Below, one piece after another: positions 5,821-6,319 of a DNA stretch of 6,319 bases. The number at the start of each line of letters is the position of its first letter. Within the stretch, counting starts at the first letter, position 1. Position numbers and translations under genes: made by a program. Below the pieces are notes generated by a model that saw only the letters and a program-made list of their open reading frames with translations, was not told where the DNA came from and ran no database searches. This DNA is from Planctomycetota bacterium (GTDB lineage Bacteria; Planctomycetota; UBA1135; GCA-002686595), in NCBI GenBank assembly GCA_011524785.1, contig WTJQ01000610.1, positions 1-6,319 on the forward strand. The letters are read 5' to 3'.

Positions 5821-6319
5821 TCAGCGTCCCGAGCGCGCGCGCACCGCCTCCGGGAGGGCCTCGTAGAAGGCCTCCGGGACGCGGTGCTCCAGGTTCCAGT
5901 CCTGGTCCAGCGTCACGAAGATCGCCTCGCCGCCGCGGTCCTCGGTGGCGATCCGCTGGATGCCCATCGTCCCGCGTCCGTCGAAGCACCACATCGTCGT
6001 CTCCGACTCATCGGGATGGACGAACCAGGCGGCGGCCACGTCCTTCAGGACGAGGGACTGCGCGAGCCTCTCCGGCTCCTCCGGCGTTTCGACGGACCAG
6101 GCGCTCTCGACGACCAGGTCCTGGGGCCACGGGGTTGGCGCGCTCCCGTCGGTGAGCTCGAGCTCCTGGGGCCTGAGCGTGACCGTCACGGTGAGCTCGC
6201 CAGAAGCGAAGATCCCCGGCGCGCGGATCAGGCCCACGGGGATCGGCAGCGGGGACCCCTCGTTGCCCGTCGGGGCCGGATCCGAGGACGTCGGGGCGTC
6301 GGTCCCGGGGGCGGCTGCG
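5821..6319 (-). CDS. Hypothetical, probably exported protein, 5' truncated by window edge
   Basis: I do not recognise this protein. A GTG at 6237 could start a 138-aa product, but the frame stays open to the window end. The added sequence (RPGTDAPTSSDPAPTGNEGSPLPIP, about 27 residues) is a Pro/Ser/Thr/Gly-rich linker typical of the stretch after a lipoprotein or secretory signal peptide, so the true start is probably outside the window. No ribosome binding site is visible before 6237. The visible part looks beta-rich at first (GELTVTVTLRPQELELTDG), then contains PEEPERLAQSLVLKDVAAAWFVHPDESETTMWCFDGRGTMGIQRI, with alternating strands and a single Cys, and ends with a short helix FYEALPEAVRARSGR before TGA. 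Codon use is like its neighbours. It converges with the VCBS gene across a strong hairpin. Export or lipid anchoring is inference from the linker only. Confidence 0.6.
   Translation of the reverse strand, partial: AAAPGTDAPTSSDPAPTGNEGSPLPIPVGLIRAPGIFASGELTVTVTLRPQELELTDGSAPTPWPQDLVVESAWSVETPEEPERLAQSLVLKDVAAAWFVHPDESETTMWCFDGRGTMGIQRIATEDRGGEAIFVTLDQDWNLEHRVPEAFYEALPEAVRARSGR

Overview
This is a very GC-rich stretch of bacterial DNA with G/C-ending codons throughout. It carries a sulfatase tail, a secreted PDZ/alpha-toroid/HEAT-repeat protein carrying the 'HDWNLGPTGARGW' signature that I associate with DUF6288, a secreted VCBS/FG-GAP calcium-repeat protein, and a GPP34 (GOLPH3-like) protein. 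That mixture points to a planctomycete or a close relative. The assignment is inferred from gene content; no rRNA or marker gene is present.

Layout: (1) 1-521 (+) is the 3' end of a sulfatase gene cut by the window edge. (2) 654-1331 (+) is a GPP34/GOLPH3-like protein with a clear Shine-Dalgarno sequence. (3) 1443-1832 (-) is a small acidic protein of unknown function, converging on the GPP34 gene across a hairpin-bearing gap. (4) 1914-4352 (-) is a large exported PDZ + DUF6288-like + HEAT-repeat protein. (5) 4434-5741 (+) is an exported VCBS/FG-GAP protein, divergent from gene 4 across an 81-bp gap that holds a 9-bp inverted repeat. (6) 5821-6319 (-) is the 3' part of a hypothetical, probably exported or lipid-anchored protein whose start lies beyond the window. 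A long GC-rich hairpin separates genes 5 and 6, which converge.

The most interesting signal is inside gene 5. Its reading frame is interrupted by a single TGA at 4731-4733, but the same frame continues with VCBS repeats to 5741. Directly after the TGA is a two-tier stem-loop. Its upper stem is 7 bp (one G-U pair) with a 5-nt loop AGTTC, and its lower stem is 5 perfect base pairs. The loop lies 19 nt from the TGA and has a G at its second position, which fits the published bacterial SECIS pattern. The codon after the TGA is the only cysteine codon in the whole 435-codon frame, so readthrough would create a vicinal Sec-Cys pair between two calcium-binding repeats. I therefore annotate one candidate selenoprotein rather than two genes or a pseudogene, with moderate confidence. 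TGA is the ordinary stop of most other genes here, so a genetic code change is not the explanation.

No metabolic pathway links all the genes. Three or four of the six products look exported or envelope-associated (sulfatase by family, PDZ/HEAT protein, VCBS protein, probably the last gene). I see no mobile elements, CRISPR arrays, tRNA or rRNA genes.
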